From contig NZ_QOLC01000025.1 of NCBI RefSeq assembly GCF_003333325.1, positions 27,804 through 91,803 on the forward strand: a DNA stretch of 64,000 bases, written 5' to 3'. How positions within the stretch are numbered: the stretch's first letter is position 1; the number at the start of each line of letters is the position of its first letter. The position numbers and the translations under genes are program-made. This document shows positions 8,578-16,518 of the stretch, piece by piece. The DNA comes from Candidatus Ulvibacter alkanivorans. GTDB lineage: Bacteria > Bacteroidota > Bacteroidia > Flavobacteriales > Flavobacteriaceae. The notes under the pieces were generated by a model. It was not told where the DNA came from. It was given only the letters and a program-made list of their open reading frames with translations, and did not search any database.

Positions 8578-9078
8578 TTAAATGTTGAGTTTTCCGGAAG
8601 TGCCAATATCTTTTTGATCTCCGGTCACTGCTGCCATGCCTAATTTAAACAACGTCACTAACTTATTGTGATCGTTGCTCCAATAGGCAGCTTCTCGAGG
8701 TGTGAACTTGATAGCCGATACGTTCTTGTCGTTGGGGCCATCAAACCAAGCATTGTCTAAGTCGCTGTATAATTCCTCAATTATAGGGTGGTCTGTGATT
8801 ATTATTGCCTCCCCGTAGATACTTAGAAACTTCATCGATCCGGTATCACTGTATAACAATTGCACCGCACTGCTGCGCGTAATGTCTGTATTGTGATCGC
8901 TGTCTGCGGCACTTAGAAACCAAATGGTTCCATCATCATCCACTCTTTTCGTGTGCATTGGCACGACAGAGATGGGTCGTTTACCTAGGTCGGTGGCCAT
9001 CATCGCTACTGTTACGTCTTCAACGATATTCGTTAATTTTTCTTTCGCTTCTTCGTTATATAAATTCTTTGTGCTCAT
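8578..9078 (-). CDS. General stress protein 26-like (pyridoxamine 5'-phosphate oxidase fold)
   Basis: 166 residues, the usual size of the GSP26/YdaG type split-barrel proteins that bind flavin or pyridoxal phosphate. Visible family features are the N-terminal strand region (VTVAMMATDLGKRPISVVPM), the GTIWFLSAADSDH segment and the late AWFDGPND and EAAYWSND motifs. No signal peptide is present. These proteins are linked to general and oxidative stress in other bacteria, but the ligand here cannot be inferred. It is a single-gene unit with its own terminator. Confidence 0.88.
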   Translation of the reverse strand: MSTKNLYNEEAKEKLTNIVEDVTVAMMATDLGKRPISVVPMHTKRVDDDGTIWFLSAADSDHNTDITRSSAVQLLYSDTGSMKFLSIYGEAIIITDHPIIEELYSDLDNAWFDGPNDKNVSAIKFTPREAAYWSNDHNKLVTLFKLGMAAVTGDQKDIGTSGKLNI

Positions 9079-9152
9079 AGTTTTCTTTTAAAGGTACTTA
9101 ATAAGGGTGTCTAAATGCCCCAAAGCTTTGCTAAACTATGTTGAAAGTTATG

Positions 9153-10001
9153 TTAAGAATACCGTTTTAGTATCGATTTTACCTGCGAAAGGTAACTGCT
9201 TCCGAAGAGATTTAAATGCACCAATAAATAATACAGCTGCCATATTGGGATGCGATCTTTCCAATTTTCTTGAAGTGGAAACTGAGAGTTGTAGCTGGTA
9301 AAAACTTGGGAAGGAAAGCCGCCAAACAATTGCATCATGGCAAGGTCCATCTCGCGAGGTCCGTAGGCGACAGCAGGATCGATTAGTGCCGGTTCTCCGT
9401 GATGGGAAACCATATAATTTCCACTCCAAAGATCTCCATGGAGTAGCGAAGGGGGTTCTTTGGGAATACGGTCTGAAATACTTCGAAAAAATTGAGCTTC
9501 ATCTCCTAGCTGGAACCCCTTATCGTATCCTAACTTCCATTGAGGCAAAAGACGTTGCTCTATGTAGAAGACAGAAGCACTTTCGCGATGTGCATTGTAT
9601 TGTGGGAGACTGCCTATGTAATTGTCATGATCGAGTCCAAAGGAAGCTGCAGTGTTCTTGTGTAGCTCTGCCAAACTATGACCGAACGTTTCCCAAAAAT
9701 TAGTGGTTGGCGTTTTAGAATCAATATGCTCCAATACTAAATAGGCTTTATCGTTGATACAGCCTCGGTTAATTACATTGGGAACAAAGAAAGTTTGTGT
9801 GTTCTGCAAGAGTTTTAGTCCTTTTTCTTCGGCTTCAAACATGCCCGGGAATTTGGAAGCACTGTTCGTTTTTAATACAAATGTTTCCGAAGCCGTTTTC
9901 AACAAGAACACATCGTTGATGTCTCCACCGCTTAATGATGTTACCTGCAAATTTTTTTTTGAAAGTGATTGTTCTAAATGCGCAATTACTTTTTTCATCA
10001 T
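9153..10001 (-). CDS. Fructosamine kinase family protein
   Basis: 283 residues from the ATG at 10001 (MMKKVIAHLEQ). The longer open frame to 10052 would overlap folA, so the internal start, seven bases after the folA stop, is chosen. The aminoglycoside phosphotransferase-like kinase fold is supported by TFVLKTNS with the ATP-contacting lysine, the catalytic loop HGDLWSGNYMV and the metal-binding region ALIDPAVAYGPREMDLAMM. The family phosphorylates protein-bound fructosamines (deglycation) or small ketosamines. It is likely co-transcribed with folA and the 2TM gene upstream. Confidence 0.9.
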   Translation of the reverse strand: MMKKVIAHLEQSLSKKNLQVTSLSGGDINDVFLLKTASETFVLKTNSASKFPGMFEAEEKGLKLLQNTQTFFVPNVINRGCINDKAYLVLEHIDSKTPTTNFWETFGHSLAELHKNTAASFGLDHDNYIGSLPQYNAHRESASVFYIEQRLLPQWKLGYDKGFQLGDEAQFFRSISDRIPKEPPSLLHGDLWSGNYMVSHHGEPALIDPAVAYGPREMDLAMMQLFGGFPSQVFTSYNSQFPLQENWKDRIPIWQLYYLLVHLNLFGSSYLSQVKSILKRYS

Positions 10002-10008
10002 TAGCGTG

Positions 10009-10494
10009 CTATGAGCTACGAACCCAAGTTTGATAAGTAAAGCCGTAGGCATGTCTTTCGTCGGCAGGGTGATAGTCTTCTTTGGTCAATTCCCAATCTT
10101 TCATCGGTATGTCTGGGAAATAGGTATCGGCATCAAAAGTTCCATGCACACGAGTCAACTCGATCTTATCGGCAACTTCCAATCCCATCGAATAGATCTC
10201 ACCACCGCCAATAATGAACGGTTGTGAGTCTTCTTTCGCCTTTTTTAGCGCTGCCTCCATACTGTGAACAACGACTGCACCGTCTTTTTGGTAATTACTA
10301 TTTCGTGTAATTACCACATGCGTACGATTGGGTAGCGGTTTGGGAAATGATTCGAAGGTCTTGCGACCCATTATAATAAAATGACCCGTGGTTAGCGCTT
10401 TAAATCGTTTAAAATCATCGGGTAAATGCCAAACCAGATCGTTGTTTTTGCCTAGTTCATTATTTTCACCTGCTGCTGCTATAATTGTAATCAT
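10009..10494 (-). CDS. folA: Dihydrofolate reductase
   Basis: 161 residues, the normal size. It reduces dihydrofolate to tetrahydrofolate with NADPH. Typical motifs are the N-terminal IIAAAGENNELGKNNDLVWHLPDD, the NADPH-binding MGRKTFESFPKPLPNR and the FIIGGGEIY loop. Its start codon overlaps the stop of the 2TM gene by four bases and it is followed closely by the fructosamine kinase, so these form a minus-strand operon. thyA, its metabolic partner, lies about 5 kb upstream on the same strand but in a separate unit. Confidence 0.96.
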   Translation of the reverse strand: MITIIAAAGENNELGKNNDLVWHLPDDFKRFKALTTGHFIIMGRKTFESFPKPLPNRTHVVITRNSNYQKDGAVVVHSMEAALKKAKEDSQPFIIGGGEIYSMGLEVADKIELTRVHGTFDADTYFPDIPMKDWELTKEDYHPADERHAYGFTYQTWVRSS

Positions 10495-10922
10495 TCTACG
10501 TCTGGAGGAAGTAAGTTCGGATCTTGATTTTTTTTTAAGTCGCTATTGGACGGAAGTTGAACCTCCTTGTCTACTTGCTTTTGTAGCTGCGACATGCGAT
10601 CTGCTTGTTGCGCCTTTAATTTTTCCAACTGTCGATCTTCCCACTCTTTACCCATGAATTTATTCATTATAAAAACGTTGAATGCATGAATTAAAAAGAG
10701 GAAGGCCCAAATTAGTATTGCCCAGACAAACCAATCTTTTATAAAAAATTCATTCCCGTAGCCCAATACCGGGTTAAGAATGATTAAAAAAACCGAACCG
10801 ACCAAGAAGATAATAAAATGGCGCATCAAGCGCTTCTTCTGTTTAATGCGTCTTCTGGCATATTCGTATTGCTCGCGCTGTTCCGAATCGATTCTTTCGC
10901 TTTTATTGGTTTTTGAAAACAT
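10491..10922 (-). CDS. 2TM domain-containing membrane protein
   Basis: 143 residues. A basic N-terminal segment (YARRRIKQKKRLMRH) precedes two transmembrane helices at about residues 35-55 and 65-87 (FIIFLVGSVFLIILNPVLG and WAILIWAFLFLIHAF), the hallmark of the 2TM domain family of Bacteroidota. After the second helix comes a cytosolic coiled tail with the GKEWEDRQ motif. Its function is unknown. In some relatives the same domain precedes LytTR regulators, but none is fused here. First gene of the 2TM-folA-fructosamine kinase operon. Confidence 0.85.
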   Translation of the reverse strand: MFSKTNKSERIDSEQREQYEYARRRIKQKKRLMRHFIIFLVGSVFLIILNPVLGYGNEFFIKDWFVWAILIWAFLFLIHAFNVFIMNKFMGKEWEDRQLEKLKAQQADRMSQLQKQVDKEVQLPSNSDLKKNQDPNLLPPDVE

Positions 10923-10976
10923 AGTTGGTTACTTTTATATCTATGGTAAAATTACCGAATTTTCAACGCTAAACCT

Positions 10977-12050
10977 ATGACTGCGCTAAAAAAAGAGTTT
11001 CCCGCACTTGATTCCTACACCTATTTAAATACTGCGTCCTGTGGCTTGCTGTCTCAAAGTTTGGTCGACTGGCGACACCAACATGACCGTAAGTTGCTAG
11101 CAGCCGGAAGCGAGTTTAGAGATCAACACAGAGCGCATGTAACTCGTATTAAATCGACGGTTGCCAGAATTTTCAATGCGTCGGAAAATGAGATTGCCTT
11201 GGTCCCCAACTTCTCATTTGGCTGTAATACGTTTTTAGAAGGGCTGCCAAGAAAACAAAAAATACTTTTACTAGATCAAGATTATCCGTCGGTAAATTGG
11301 GCGGTAGAACATCGGGATTTCGATGTTTGTTATGCAGCCATAGATGCGAACTTGGAACAGAATATCGAACAGGCGATTGCCACACACCAACCGGATGTCT
11401 TTATGTTTAGTATCGTACAGTATTTAAGCGGTATCAAGATCGATATGGAATTCTTGACGCGGATTAAAGCATACCATCCCAATTTATTACTAGTAGCCGA
11501 CGGAACTCAATATTTGGGAACCGAGCCCTTTTCATTTGCTGACAGTCCGTTCGATGTGCTTGGCGCCAGTGGTTATAAATGGTTGTTGGCCGGTTACGGG
11601 AATGGAATCTTTATGGTTAAGGAAGGGATACATCAACAGGTTTATCCCAGTACCATCGGATTTAATTCGGCTGAAGCTGCTTACAGTAAGCGCGAAGAGA
11701 TCGATTTTATTCGGCACTTCGAGCCGGGACATCAGGACACGCTAAATTTTGGTAGTTTAGAACAATCGCTTCTGTCTTTGGAATCAATTGGTCTCGCTAA
11801 GATTCAGGAAAAATTAAGCATGCTAAAACAGTATGCTTTCACAAAATTTTCCGAAGCAAACCTATTAGAACTTGCAATACTAGCACGAAAAGATCATGCT
11901 CCTATTTATACGATTAAAGGAAATGAAACCTTATTTCGACGTTTTAAAGAACACGGTATTATCTGTTCGCAACGTGGAAATGGGATACGTGTGAGTTTTC
12001 ATTATTACAACACCCAAAAGGATCTGGATCAATTGCTCGATTTGGTGTAA
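10977..12050 (+). CDS. Class V aminotransferase-fold PLP enzyme
   Basis: 357 residues. The fold is recognised by the N-terminal YLNTASCGLLS, the pocket aspartate in LLVADGTQYLG (residues 171-181) and the Schiff-base lysine Lys201 in GASGYKWLLAGYGNG. This resembles the cysteine desulfurase/isopenicillin-epimerase-like branch, but the cysteine-bearing loop of true IscS/SufS desulfurases is not seen, so the reaction is unknown. It is divergent from the 2TM operon and convergent with the DUF427 gene, with no bases between its stop and that gene's stop. Confidence 0.88.
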   Translation: MTALKKEFPALDSYTYLNTASCGLLSQSLVDWRHQHDRKLLAAGSEFRDQHRAHVTRIKSTVARIFNASENEIALVPNFSFGCNTFLEGLPRKQKILLLDQDYPSVNWAVEHRDFDVCYAAIDANLEQNIEQAIATHQPDVFMFSIVQYLSGIKIDMEFLTRIKAYHPNLLLVADGTQYLGTEPFSFADSPFDVLGASGYKWLLAGYGNGIFMVKEGIHQQVYPSTIGFNSAEAAYSKREEIDFIRHFEPGHQDTLNFGSLEQSLLSLESIGLAKIQEKLSMLKQYAFTKFSEANLLELAILARKDHAPIYTIKGNETLFRRFKEHGIICSQRGNGIRVSFHYYNTQKDLDQLLDLV

Positions 12051-12332
12051 TTATTCGATGACCGTAACGCCTTTCCAAAAGGCGATATAGTTTTCAATTT
12101 TTTTCGCTGCCTCCTTTGGATCAGGGTAGTACCATGCAGCGTCCCGATTTACTTTTCCCTGAACTTCTAATGAATAGTAGGAAGCTTCACCTTTCCAAGG
12201 ACAAGAAGTATGGGTATTGCTTTTTTTTAAATACATGTCATTTACAGCTTCGGGCGGAAAATAATGATTATTCTCTATCACGATAGTTGCATCGCTTTCG
12301 GCTATTATTGCGTTATTCCAAATGGCTTTCAT
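12051..12332 (-). CDS. DUF427 domain protein
   Basis: 93 residues, the standard length of the DUF427 family. Conserved segments are NHYFPPEAV, the THTSCPWKGEASYY motif and the C-terminal AAWYYPDPKEAAKKI. The family is small, cytosolic and of unknown function. It is the last gene of the minus-strand run egtB-egtD-DUF3124-DUF427 (16-base gap to the lipoprotein gene), so it may be co-transcribed with ergothioneine synthesis. Confidence 0.92.
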   Translation of the reverse strand: MKAIWNNAIIAESDATIVIENNHYFPPEAVNDMYLKKSNTHTSCPWKGEASYYSLEVQGKVNRDAAWYYPDPKEAAKKIENYIAFWKGVTVIE

Positions 12333-12348
12333 GGGTGGGTATTTTTAA

Positions 12349-12870
12349 TTATCGTTTTCGGATACCTCTGGTTGTAAATGAGAGCCCTTGTTGTCCCGCG
12401 GTCGATATCATAATTGCTTCAAAGAAGGGTTCAAGCCCATTTTTTTTCATACTCCAATCGAATACAAAATTAGCACCGGTTCCTCCGTCTTTGTCTTCTT
12501 CGTCTACAACAATTTCGATTGTTTCCATGGGTAACACATAGATTGTGTTATCCAAATAATTTCTAATCAGCGTTCCATGGGTGTCGTAATAATCGGCTTT
12601 AGAGATATAGATCGTGTCCTTTAAGCTAATATTTCGAATGCTTACGGTAGCCGTCAAGTTAAAGGTGAAATTCTTGTTTTGCTGGTATATTTCAGAATAG
12701 ACCGGTAGATACGTGCTTCCAAATGTCATTAGACTGTCAGCCTTTGTTGGAAGTCCTTCACGAACTACCCAATCGATTGTTTGATGGGTAGGCTCCAGCT
12801 CTTCCTTCTTAATCGGATTTTGGCAGCTAGTGAGTAGAACGAAAACACTTAAAAAGAGTAAAATTCTCAT
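12349..12870 (-). CDS. DUF3124 lipoprotein
   Basis: 173 residues from the ATG at 12870. The open frame reaches 12930 but would overlap egtD, and the internal start gives a proper signal peptide (MRILLFLSVFVLLTSC) with lipobox LTSC. The mature part is a beta-rich DUF3124 domain with the segments FNLTATVSIRNIS and YYDTHGTLIRNYLDNTIYVL, ending in GFSFTTRG-like sequence. It sits 10 bases after the egtD stop. Function unknown. The location hints at an envelope role beside ergothioneine synthesis, but this is only context. Confidence 0.85.
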   Translation of the reverse strand: MRILLFLSVFVLLTSCQNPIKKEELEPTHQTIDWVVREGLPTKADSLMTFGSTYLPVYSEIYQQNKNFTFNLTATVSIRNISLKDTIYISKADYYDTHGTLIRNYLDNTIYVLPMETIEIVVDEEDKDGGTGANFVFDWSMKKNGLEPFFEAIMISTAGQQGLSFTTRGIRKR

Positions 12871-12880
12871 AAGAGGTGGT

Positions 12881-13855
12881 TTATTTTTTACTAAAAATAT
12901 AATTTTTATAGTACTTCTTGCCGTCTGCATATTGGGCGACAGCTTTTAGTCCAGCTTCTCCGGCAAGCCAATCTACCGTTTTATCGTCATATTTTTGAGA
13001 TATTTCGGTATGAATAGTTTCCCATTGCTCAAAATCTATATGTAGTCCTAACGCAGGGATTTCGACTTGTTGGGCTTTCGTGGCCACCAAAAAGCTCTTT
13101 GCCGTGCCGGTTTCGGGATCGTATCGCTCCCAATGTTTAAAGGCTGCTACATCGAAATTAGCGCCTAATTCAGTATTGATCCTCACCAATAAATTCTTGT
13201 TAAATGCAGCCGTAACGCCTGTAGGGTCATTATAAGCGTCTAATATTGTTTGGGGGTCCTTTTTTTGGTCGAACCCCATAAACAGAAGATCTTCATCGCT
13301 CATTACATCCTTCAATTTGGTGAGGAATGAGATGGCTCTAGGGTGTAATAGATTCCCAATATTGGAGCCTAACACCATGATTACTTTTTTTCTTTCTGTA
13401 AAACTTTGAAGTCGCTCAAGCACTTGAAAATACTCTCCTTTTTCGGCGTCTACCCTCACTTTGGGCAGTTCTTGCGACAAGGTTTTGGTAAGACTGTCTA
13501 TGGCGTTCTGGCTAATATCTATGGGCTTATATCGAAAGTTAAAATCGTTTTCAGATAAATATCGTAATAGGATCTTAGTTTTTTTTCCATCTCCGGCACC
13601 TAGCTCTATAAGGTCGAATCCTTTGTTATTGCTTCGGAAAAATTCTGCAATGGCCTTGGTGTGGGTAGATAAGATCTCGAATTCGCAGTTAGTGAGATAA
13701 TATTCCGGAAGCTCCATGATCTCCTGAAACAATTTGTCGCCTTTTTTGTCGTAAATGTATTTTGAAGAAAGGTACTTGGGGTAACTACTAAGTCCGTCGT
13801 ACACCTCTTTCTTAAAAGGTGTGTCCAATGCTATTTCGCGTGAGGTTTCATTCAT
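12881..13855 (-). CDS. egtD: L-histidine N-alpha-methyltransferase
   Basis: 324 residues, the EgtD length. It transfers three methyl groups from SAM to histidine to give hercynine, the first committed step of ergothioneine synthesis. The N-terminal LPEYYLTNCEFEIL matches the conserved histidine-binding entry segment; the SAM site is LIELGAGDGKKT (residues 82-93). The segment GSNIGNL and the late SFLVAT are also family features. It follows egtB by 17 bases in the same operon. Specificity for histidine versus another amino acid rests on family membership. Confidence 0.92.
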   Translation of the reverse strand: MNETSREIALDTPFKKEVYDGLSSYPKYLSSKYIYDKKGDKLFQEIMELPEYYLTNCEFEILSTHTKAIAEFFRSNNKGFDLIELGAGDGKKTKILLRYLSENDFNFRYKPIDISQNAIDSLTKTLSQELPKVRVDAEKGEYFQVLERLQSFTERKKVIMVLGSNIGNLLHPRAISFLTKLKDVMSDEDLLFMGFDQKKDPQTILDAYNDPTGVTAAFNKNLLVRINTELGANFDVAAFKHWERYDPETGTAKSFLVATKAQQVEIPALGLHIDFEQWETIHTEISQKYDDKTVDWLAGEAGLKAVAQYADGKKYYKNYIFSKK

Positions 13856-13872
13856 AAATTAAGATATTGCGA

Positions 13873-15036
13873 TCATTTTGCCAATCGCAATCCTGTAAAT
13901 TGCCAGCGTAATTCAGGTTGAAAAAAGTTTCTATAAGTAGGTCTTGTGTGGTTGGGAGCTGTTGCTACAGAGCCTCCGCGTAAGACTTTTTGGTTTACCA
14001 TAAATTTCCCATTGTATTCGCCAATTGCTCCGGGGGGTTTTTTATAGCCCGGGTAGGGTAAATAGGCACTTTCGGTCCACTCCCAACGGTCCCCCCAAGA
14101 AAACTGATGTTGTGCGGCCTCCCATTCAAATTCGGTAGGTAGTCGGCAGTCTTTCCATTGGGCAAAAGCAAAAGCTTCATAGTAAGATAAATGCGTTACT
14201 GGGGCATCGAGTTCTAAGGGTTTTAAACCTTGTAAGGTGTAATGCTTCCATTCATCATCTATAGCATACCAATACATTGGGTGTCTAATGTTTTGTTGCT
14301 GTATCCATTCTAAACCATCGGCATGCCAATAATTAAAATTAGAATACCCTCCATCTTTAATAAAGGCAAGATATTCTCTATTCGTAACTAATTTATTCGA
14401 TATGCTGTATGAATGCAAATACACCTTGTGTCTGCCATGTTCGTTATCGTAACTAAAACTAGAAGGGTCGTTATGGCCTATTTCAAATATGCCTTCGGAA
14501 ACATTGATCCATTCCTGAGTGTTTTCTTGAAACTTGTTCTCGCTAAATGAATCGTTGTATTTGGGTTGTATAGGATTGTTTCCTAGAATGTACTTAATGT
14601 CGGTTAGTAACAGCTCTTGGTGTTGCTTTTCATGATGAATACCGATGCGTAGTAAATGTTCTACTTCATCTGTTATGGGCTGTTGCAATAGTTCCTTTAA
14701 CTCGTTCGTCACATAGTGGCGGTAGTCGTATACTTTTGCGACTCCCGGTCTCGTGAGGTTTCCGCGATCACTTCGTACAACCCGCTCTCCAACGGTCTCA
14801 TAATAACTATTAAAAAAATACGCAAAGTCTTTGTGAAAAAGCTGATAACCCGGTTTGTGATGTTTTAATATAAACTCTTCAAAGAACCATGACGTATGAC
14901 CTAAATGCCATTTGGGTGGAGAAACATCTAAAATTGGTTGTACTACATAATCCTCGATCTCCAATGGTTTACAGAGCGTTTCGGTTCGTTGGCGTGTTTC
15001 AGAAAAAAGCGTTAATAAATGGTCGGTTTCTATCAT
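13873..15036 (-). CDS. egtB: Ergothioneine synthesis sulfoxide synthase
   Basis: 387 residues with the EgtB architecture: an N-terminal DinB-like four-helix domain and a C-terminal formylglycine-enzyme/sulfatase-modifying fold. The non-haem iron ligands are visible: His47 in HLGHTSWFFE and His135/His139 in GIHHEKQHQEL. The C-terminal fold shows RLPTEFEWEAA, WGDRWEWTESAY and the closing RGGSVAT and FRxxFQP-like segments. It joins hercynine to a thiol donor using oxygen. No egtA, egtC or egtE is in the window, so the thiol donor (cysteine or gamma-glutamylcysteine) and the C-S lyase remain open. Confidence 0.93.
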   Translation of the reverse strand: MIETDHLLTLFSETRQRTETLCKPLEIEDYVVQPILDVSPPKWHLGHTSWFFEEFILKHHKPGYQLFHKDFAYFFNSYYETVGERVVRSDRGNLTRPGVAKVYDYRHYVTNELKELLQQPITDEVEHLLRIGIHHEKQHQELLLTDIKYILGNNPIQPKYNDSFSENKFQENTQEWINVSEGIFEIGHNDPSSFSYDNEHGRHKVYLHSYSISNKLVTNREYLAFIKDGGYSNFNYWHADGLEWIQQQNIRHPMYWYAIDDEWKHYTLQGLKPLELDAPVTHLSYYEAFAFAQWKDCRLPTEFEWEAAQHQFSWGDRWEWTESAYLPYPGYKKPPGAIGEYNGKFMVNQKVLRGGSVATAPNHTRPTYRNFFQPELRWQFTGLRLAK

Positions 15037-15040
15037 AAAA

Positions 15041-15078
15041 AAAGTGCCAGATCAACATTTGTATTGATACGACACTTT
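15041..15078 (-). terminator. Terminator-like hairpin directly before the egtB start
   Basis: On the minus strand AAAGTG and CACTTT pair as an outer 6-bp stem, then a 4/4 internal loop, an inner ATCAA/TTGAT stem and an 8-base loop, followed by seven Ts that run straight into the egtB ATG. It could be an upstream terminator or an attenuator. Confidence 0.45.
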
Positions 15079-15096
15079 AAATATACATATTATCTA

Positions 15097-15118
15097 AACT
15101 TCTAACTGTTTAGAAGTT
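15097..15118 (-). terminator. Hairpin downstream of the thyA operon
   Basis: AACTTCTAA and TTAGAAGTT form a 9-bp stem with a 4-base loop, 34 bases after the stop of the TonB-C protein. The following tract is AT-rich but has no long U run, so it is a moderate terminator candidate. Confidence 0.5.
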
Positions 15119-15151
15119 GTTAAAGGCGACTGCCTTCGGATTAAACGTTTC

Positions 15152-15583
15152 TTATTTTCCTGTTTTAAACGTAAAAGGAACTGTGTAGTTTATGGCTCTT
15201 GGCTTACCGCCCATCATCCCTGGTTTTGTCATTTTAGGAATCGCCATGATATTTCTTTTGGCTTCGTTTTGAAGTGCGGTGGTCCCACCGGTCACTTTTT
15301 TTATCTCAGGTAGTCCTTGCTCGTTTATAATAAAGTTGACGACCACTTTACCCTCTACATTGTTCTTGTATTCGGCTGCAGGATATTTGAAATTCTTTGC
15401 GATGTGCTGTGCTAATTTTTGCTTGAAACAGGCATTTCTTTGGTCTGCATTTCCACTACACCCCGGCCAGATAGGAGCAAGCTCCTTCATGGTCAATACA
15501 TTTTTTTCTACATCACCCCATTCTTCTTGGGCAAAAAGGGTTGTGCTAATTAGTAAACTGAGGATAAAAATTGTTTTCTTCAT
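15152..15583 (-). CDS. TonB C-terminal domain protein (energy transducer TonB-like)
   Basis: 143 residues from the ATG at 15583 (MKKTIFILSLLISTTLFAQ, a clean signal peptide); an ATG five codons upstream at 15598 is also possible. The last 75 residues form a TonB-C-like domain: GKVVVNFIINEQGLPEI, then KRNIMAIPKM and YTVPFTFK. A WPGC...N.RNACF segment with two cysteines precedes it, a pattern common in flavobacterial TonB-like periplasmic proteins. Unlike classical TonB there is a cleavable signal rather than an anchor and proline-rich linker, so it is probably a soluble periplasmic protein. It starts just after thyA. Confidence 0.82.
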   Translation of the reverse strand: MKKTIFILSLLISTTLFAQEEWGDVEKNVLTMKELAPIWPGCSGNADQRNACFKQKLAQHIAKNFKYPAAEYKNNVEGKVVVNFIINEQGLPEIKKVTGGTTALQNEAKRNIMAIPKMTKPGMMGGKPRAINYTVPFTFKTGK

Positions 15584-15606
15584 AAATCTAGATTTCATTT
15601 TGACAT

Positions 15607-16431
15607 TTAGATCGCTACGGCTGCTTTAATATGTGGATGCGGATCGTAATCGACCAAGGTAAAGTCATCAAAATTGAAGCCAAATATATATTTTATTGAT
15701 GGATTTAGCAACATTTTGGGTAGGGGACGTGGTTCTCGAGAAAGTTGAAGCTCAACTTGCTCCATGTGATTGCTGTAAATATGAGCATCACCAAAGGTAT
15801 GCACAAAGTCGCCGGCTTCATACCCACATACTTGTGCCATCATCATGGTGAGCAAGGCATAGGACGCAATATTAAACGGTACTCCTAGAAAAATATCGGC
15901 GCTACGCTGATATAACTGACACGATAATTTCCCATTGGCAACATAGAATTGAAAGAATGCATGACAAGGGGGGAGTGCCGCTTTTCCGTTGGCTACATTT
16001 TCTGAAAAGGACTTAGACGTGTCGGGAAGTACACTTGGATTCCACGCACTTACCAACATTCTACGACTGTCGGGATTCGTTTTTAAGGTCTCAATTATAT
16101 CGGCGATCTGATCGATCTCTTCGCTATTCCAATTTCGCCATTGGTGACCGTATACAGGGCCTAGATCTCCATTTTCGTCGGCCCATTCGTTCCAAATTCG
16201 AACGCCGTTATCCTGAAGGTACTTTACATTTGTATCACCATGTAAGAACCACAATAATTCGTGAACGATCGATTTTAAATGTAGTTTTTTGGTAGTTACC
16301 ATAGGAAACCCTTCGCTGAGGTCGAATCTCATTTGGTAACCAAACACACTTTTAGTGCCGGTGCCCGTTCGATCTTCTTTTTGGTTTCCATGTTCTAACA
16401 CATGTTTTAGTAGGTCGTGATATTGTTGCAT
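15607..16431 (-). CDS. thyA: Thymidylate synthase
   Basis: 274 residues. It converts dUMP to dTMP using methylenetetrahydrofolate and is cytosolic. The N-terminal [11 protein letters not shown], the catalytic Cys156 in [12 protein letters not shown], and the dUMP-binding [19 protein letters not shown] and HIYSNH segments are all intact. It is followed within a few bases by the TonB-C protein gene and preceded by an 87-base AT-rich region. Its product dihydrofolate is recycled by FolA, encoded elsewhere in this window. Confidence 0.97.
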   Translation of the reverse strand: MQQYHDLLKHVLEHGNQKEDRTGTGTKSVFGYQMRFDLSEGFPMVTTKKLHLKSIVHELLWFLHGDTNVKYLQDNGVRIWNEWADENGDLGPVYGHQWRNWNSEEIDQIADIIETLKTNPDSRRMLVSAWNPSVLPDTSKSFSENVANGKAALPPCHAFFQFYVANGKLSCQLYQRSADIFLGVPFNIASYALLTMMMAQVCGYEAGDFVHTFGDAHIYSNHMEQVELQLSREPRPLPKMLLNPSIKYIFGFNFDDFTLVDYDPHPHIKAAVAI

Positions 16432-16518
16432 AGCATTAATTTTCAGATTTTAAATGTAAAAAACCTGAAGTTGTTATAAAACTTGAAAAATAGACTTTTA
16501 TTATAAGTTATTAACGCC

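Noticed and set aside
8358..8606. Minus-strand open frame spanning the fabD start region and the terminator
   Set aside because: It overlaps fabD in another frame, crosses a strong terminator and has no family-like sequence.
9153..10052. Start of fructosamine kinase at 10052
   Set aside because: It would overlap folA by 44 bases. The ATG pair at 10001/9998 lies just after the folA stop.
12349..12930. The longer DUF3124 frame starting at 12930
   Set aside because: It would overlap egtD by 50 bases and put 20 basic residues before the signal peptide. The ATG at 12870 gives a normal lipoprotein.
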